DNA of 64,000 nucleotides. Origin: Deltaproteobacteria bacterium. Its GTDB lineage: Bacteria; Desulfobacterota; Binatia; Binatales; Binataceae. A program made the translations under genes and the position numbers. The stretch spans positions 62,001 to 126,000 of the forward strand of contig JAKBMB010000028.1 in assembly GCA_021831785.1 (NCBI GenBank), in the 5' to 3' direction. Below the pieces are notes generated by a model that was given only the letters and a program-made list of their open reading frames with translations, was not told where the DNA came from and did not search any database. Below are positions 62,865-64,000 of the stretch, in pieces (the stretch's first letter is position 1; each line of letters opens with the position of its first letter).

Positions 62865-64000
62865 ATGCGCTTTGCGATCGCGACCATGGGATGCAAGGTC
62901 AACCAGTACGATTCCGCGATGATCGAGCGCCGGCTGGCCGCCGCCGGCATGGAACGAGTCGAGTTCGGCCAAGCCGCCGACGTTTATGTGGTCAACACCT
63001 GCACCGTCACCGACCGCGCCGACAGCGAAAGTTTGCGCATCGCGCGCCGCGCCCGCCGGCTCAATCCGGCGGCGCGGGTTCTGATGACCGGCTGCCTGGC
63101 GCAGGCGAATCCGCAGGCTTTGGCGCCCTCGGCCGCGGTCGACCGGGTGATCGGCCTGGGGCGCCTCGATGATCTCGTGCGCGCGGCGCTCGGCGAAGAT
63201 GCCGGGGGCGCCAAGGTGGCGGTCTCCAATCTGCGCAAGGAAAAAATTGCACTTGATTCGGCCGGGGTGACGCTGGCCGGACGCACCCGGGCGTTTCTTA
63301 AGCTGCAGGAAGGCTGCGACCGCTTTTGCGCCTTTTGCATCGTTCCCTTCTCGCGCGGCCGTTCGCGCAGCCTGCCCCCGCGCCAGGTCCTGGCGGCACT
63401 CGACGAGCTTGACAGCAGAGGGATCAAGGAAGTCGTGCTGTGCGGAGTCCAGCTCGGCGGCTATGGCCGCGACCTCGATCCTCCACTGGCACTCGTCGAA
63501 CTGCTCGAGTTAATCGCCCAGCGCAGCCGCATCGCGCGCCTGCGGCTGAGCTCGATCGAGCCCGACGAATTAGGCGAGCCGATCCTCAAGCTGATGGCGA
63601 GCGAGCGCCGGTTTTGCCCGCACTTCCATCTCCCGTTGCAGTCGGGCGCGGATGAGGTCCTGAGCCGGATGCGCCGGCCTTACACGACCGGATACTACCG
63701 CAAGCTGGCGTGGAGAATCCTCGAGCTGATGCCCGATGCGGCGCTGGGCGTCGATCTTATCGCCGGTCTACCCGGCGAGAGCGCGCAGCATTTCGCGCGG
63801 AGCATGGAATTCTTGTCCACTCTGCCGCTCGCCTATTTTCACGTTTTCCCCTATTCGGTAAGATCTGGCACGACGGCGGCTAAGCTTGCGGGCAAGGTCA
63901 ATCCGGGCGAGATTAAGCGTCGCGCGGAGCTGATGCGCTCGCTCGGAGCACGTAAGCGCAGGGACTTCCTGGGGGGATTCCAAGGCGCCCGCCTCGATGT
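62865..64000 (+). CDS. mtaB: tRNA t6A37 methylthiotransferase MtaB, cut by the window end
   Basis: Radical-SAM enzyme that converts t6A to ms2t6A at tRNA position 37. The first 378 residues are present (typical full length about 420-440). Seen: N-terminal cluster cysteines in TMGCKVNQYDSAMIERRL (Cys10), VVNTCTVTDRADSE (Cys46) and LMTGCLAQANP (Cys80), and the radical-SAM CxxxCxxC in LQEGCDRFCAFCIVPFSRG (about 146-153). HFHLPLQSGADEVLSRMRRP is the expected MiaB-family stretch. The TRAM domain would lie beyond the edge. AAGGAG lies 8 bases before the ATG. Substrate t6A depends on TsaE, also in this window. Confidence 0.94.
   Translation, partial: MRFAIATMGCKVNQYDSAMIERRLAAAGMERVEFGQAADVYVVNTCTVTDRADSESLRIARRARRLNPAARVLMTGCLAQANPQALAPSAAVDRVIGLGRLDDLVRAALGEDAGGAKVAVSNLRKEKIALDSAGVTLAGRTRAFLKLQEGCDRFCAFCIVPFSRGRSRSLPPRQVLAALDELDSRGIKEVVLCGVQLGGYGRDLDPPLALVELLELIAQRSRIARLRLSSIEPDELGEPILKLMASERRFCPHFHLPLQSGADEVLSRMRRPYTTGYYRKLAWRILELMPDAALGVDLIAGLPGESAQHFARSMEFLSTLPLAYFHVFPYSVRSGTTAAKLAGKVNPGEIKRRAELMRSLGARKRRDFLGGFQGARLD

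Noticed and set aside
1-64000. CRISPR arrays, prophage genes, toxin-antitoxin or restriction systems, rRNA genes.
   Set aside because: Looked for direct repeats and the relevant gene families; none were seen in the window.

Overview
The window is GC-rich (roughly 60-65% by eye), densely coded bacterial chromosome, almost entirely core metabolism and cell-envelope genes. A complete tolQRAB-pal-cpoB cluster, an LptE lipoprotein and lipobox signal peptides show a diderm with lipopolysaccharide. The gene neighbourhoods (nrdR-ribD-ribBA-nusB; rpmF-plsX-fabD-acpP; folP-cdaA-cdaR-glmM-pdxJ-nnrDE-tsaE; cysE-iscS-mnmA-mtaB; citramalate synthase beside aspartokinase) are of the deltaproteobacterial type. 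An acyl-CoA ligase / luciferase-like oxidoreductase / MpaB oxygenase operon suggests an uncultured lineage such as Binatota (Desulfobacterota_B). That placement is inference; no rRNA is present.

Layout. 1-2.3 kb: leuB and an Asd-family protein without the catalytic cysteine. 2.4-7.4 kb: a zinc-ribbon/PH membrane protein, tRNA-Ser(GGA) and the three-gene ligase-LLM-MpaB operon, closed by a long hairpin. 7.6-14.3 kb: a hexapeptide-repeat protein, a 235-bp MITE-like element, ispH, a moaD-moaE fusion, moaB, a cold-shock protein, biotin carrier and biotin carboxylase subunits, and two small unknown proteins. 14.4-21.3 kb: aldo/keto reductase, an IclR regulator with etfBA, and glucan phosphorylase. 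21.3-30.0 kb: a high-affinity potassium system consisting of a 27-residue membrane microprotein, kdpF, kdpA, kdpB, kdpC, a short KdpD lacking the kinase half, and a separate histidine kinase. The leader contains an intrinsic terminator.

30.3-45.4 kb, minus strand: lptE, nusB, ribBA with a degenerate RibB half, ribD, nrdR, acpP, fabD, plsX, rpmF, yceD, ribF, then cpoB, pal, tolB, tolA, tolR, tolQ. 45.8-64 kb, plus strand: gap, tpiA (no pgk between), secG, tRNA-Leu(GAG), folP, cdaA, cdaR, glmM, pdxJ, nnrDE, tsaE, lysC, cimA, cysE, iscS, mnmA and a truncated mtaB.

How they fit together: leuB and cimA belong to the citramalate route to isoleucine and to leucine synthesis; lysC opens the aspartate family. 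CdaA makes c-di-AMP, a potassium-homeostasis messenger, which makes the USP-containing KdpD a plausible partner. IscS and MnmA act together in tRNA 2-thiolation. A recurring theme is familiar operons with expected members absent (pgk, fabH/fabG/fabF, ribE/ribH, acpS, kdpE). Three genes encode recognisable folds with lost catalytic residues: the Asd-like protein, the RibB domain of RibBA, and the gamma-carbonic-anhydrase-like protein. No CRISPR array, prophage or intact insertion sequence was seen. The clearest mobile trace is the MITE-like element at 8228-8470. No obviously new defence or biosynthetic system was found; the best candidates for novelty are the ligase-LLM-MpaB operon, the split Kdp sensor with its microprotein, and the kdp leader terminator.
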